From assembly GCA_005885115.1 (NCBI GenBank), contig VAXX01000385.1:1-5731 (forward strand): a stretch of 5,731 nucleotides of DNA, in the 5' to 3' direction. This stretch comes from Actinomycetota bacterium (lineage in GTDB: Bacteria > Actinomycetota > Actinomycetes > Mycobacteriales > Micromonosporaceae). Made by a program: the position numbers and the translations under genes. Below the pieces are notes generated by a model. It worked only from the letters and a program-made list of their open reading frames with translations. It was not told the DNA's origin and searched no databases. Every line of letters begins with the position of its first letter. The stretch's first letter is position 1. Shown here piece after piece: positions 5,054 through 5,731 of this stretch.

Positions 5054-5629
5054 CCTGGGCCTTGTTCAGCTCCCGCCCGTGTACACCCCGTGCCGCCGTA
5101 CCGTCGGCCGGCGCCGTGGAGCGCAGCCCGTACCGGCGCTCCATGTCCAGCACCGCAACACGTACCCGGCGGGTAGTCGTTGCGCGCCCACTCGGTACGC
5201 CCGTCCTGCCGGACCAGTGTGGCGGCGATGTAGACGTGATCGTCGCGTGGCGGACGGCCACCCACCGGATCGCGCGTCGTCCCGACGCCGGGCGAGACCG
5301 GCCTGGGCCATGATCTCCCGCGCGATGTGGTCCCACTGCGCGTCGCTCAGCGTCCGGTCGCCGGGCGCGAGCCGCAGCGAGCAGTGCCACACCGGCTTGC
5401 GCGGCGTACGGAACGCGGCACGCAGCGGATCTTCCAGCATCGCCACCAGCGCCCGCACGTCCCGCCGGCCGTTGGCGGCAGCCGGCGGCTCCAACCCGCC
5501 CAGGTCACCGGCGCCCTCCGACGGCGGAGACCAGGCGCCGCCGTATGTGGTCCTCCCTGCGGCCCGGGCCGAACAGGGTACGCCAGCAACCCGCCGATCC
5601 GTACCGCGCGGATGGATCCGGGCGATCAC
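5054..5629 (-). pseudogene. Decayed relaxase (mobilization nuclease) gene
   Basis: In three changing frames the strand encodes pieces of an actinomycete plasmid/ICE relaxase, the enzyme that nicks DNA at oriT and pilots the strand. The order is: VIARIHPRGTD, GLLAY, LFGPGRREDH, then RDVRALVAMLEDPLRAAF, PRKPVWHCSLRLAPGDRTLS, DAQWDHIAREIMAQAGLA, WVAVRHA, DDHVYIAATLVRQDGR, and VLDMERRYGLRSTAPADGTA ending in GRELNKAQ. Frame changes are near 5596, 5577 (one extra C), 5540-5550, 5285, 5244 (one G missing) and 5170. The metal-site block normally reads like HADDHVH, and here the last His is Tyr. The GTG start at 5629 overlaps the MobC-like stop. The 3' part, normally a few hundred residues more, is gone and replaced by the tRNA fragment. 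It is not functional. Confidence 0.85.
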
Positions 5630-5731
5630 CACGGTAGCTCGCGACGGACCTGCGCGACCGCCTCGTCAACCCGCTCGACCGCCCGCCGGCATACGGCGAC
5701 CGCCTCACCCAGCCACGCGCTGGCATGTAGC
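5626..5731 (-). CDS. C-terminal end of a MobC-like mobilization protein, cut by the window
   Basis: The last 34 residues are visible: SAWLGEAVAVCRRAVERVDE then AVAQVRRELPW and TGA. This is a charged amphipathic helix of the kind that ends MobC proteins, relaxosome accessory factors that help the relaxase open oriT. The stop overlaps the relaxase GTG as GTGA, the usual mobC-relaxase arrangement. The start lies beyond the window edge. With so little sequence the family call leans on this neighbour, and whether the rest is intact cannot be told. Confidence 0.6.
   Translation of the reverse strand, partial: LHASAWLGEAVAVCRRAVERVDEAVAQVRRELPW

Noticed and set aside
5009..5085. A complete tRNA-Met gene
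   Set aside because: The 5' half (acceptor strand, D arm, 5' anticodon stem) is missing and replaced by relaxase coding sequence, and the T stem has two mismatches.
1..5731. CRISPR array or insertion-sequence ends
   Set aside because: No regularly spaced repeats, transposase frame or terminal inverted repeats with flanking duplications were seen.

Overview
The window is high-GC DNA (GTG starts, strong third-position GC bias) with actinobacterial gene families. A filamentous actinomycete fits best. A member of the Micromonosporaceae is a guess from codon style and the frequent GTAC words. It holds five short blocks.

Block 1 (1-1313, + strand) is the end of an ECF-type RNA polymerase sigma factor, followed four bases later by a single-pass membrane protein with a Pro/Ser/Lys-rich outer tail. 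The two are probably co-transcribed.

Block 2 (1330-3050, - strand) is a compact fluoride-resistance operon, read right to left. It holds a FluC/CrcB channel subunit, a DUF190 (PII-like) protein, a second FluC/CrcB subunit and a DUF4279 protein. The first three genes overlap by 4 nt each and the last follows after 11 nt. The leader at 2944-3021 folds as a variant fluoride (crcB) riboswitch: P1, P2, a six-pair pseudoknot and the 3' CUAC element all align to the known aptamer. Its 3' end can pair instead with the Shine-Dalgarno sequence of the first channel gene, giving a complete translational switch. This is the most interesting system here.

Block 3 (3211-3564, - strand) is a DoxX-like four-helix membrane protein, apparently made from a leaderless mRNA.

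Block 4 (3603-4900, - strand) is a secreted GH75 chitosanase with a Pro-Thr linker and a C-terminal ricin-type (CBM13) lectin domain. A frame-changing internal loss breaks the lectin domain. A consensus -35, a 14-nt-period direct repeat over the -10 region and a strong terminator frame the gene.

Block 5 (5009-5731, - strand) is the edge of a decayed integrative or mobilizable element. It has the tail of a MobC-like protein, a relaxase gene with several frameshifts, and at its truncated end a copy of the 3' half of an initiator tRNA-Met gene. That copy is the expected scar of tRNA-targeted integration. Sequence left of 5009, including the chitosanase, would then be host chromosome, and the rest of the element would lie beyond 5731.
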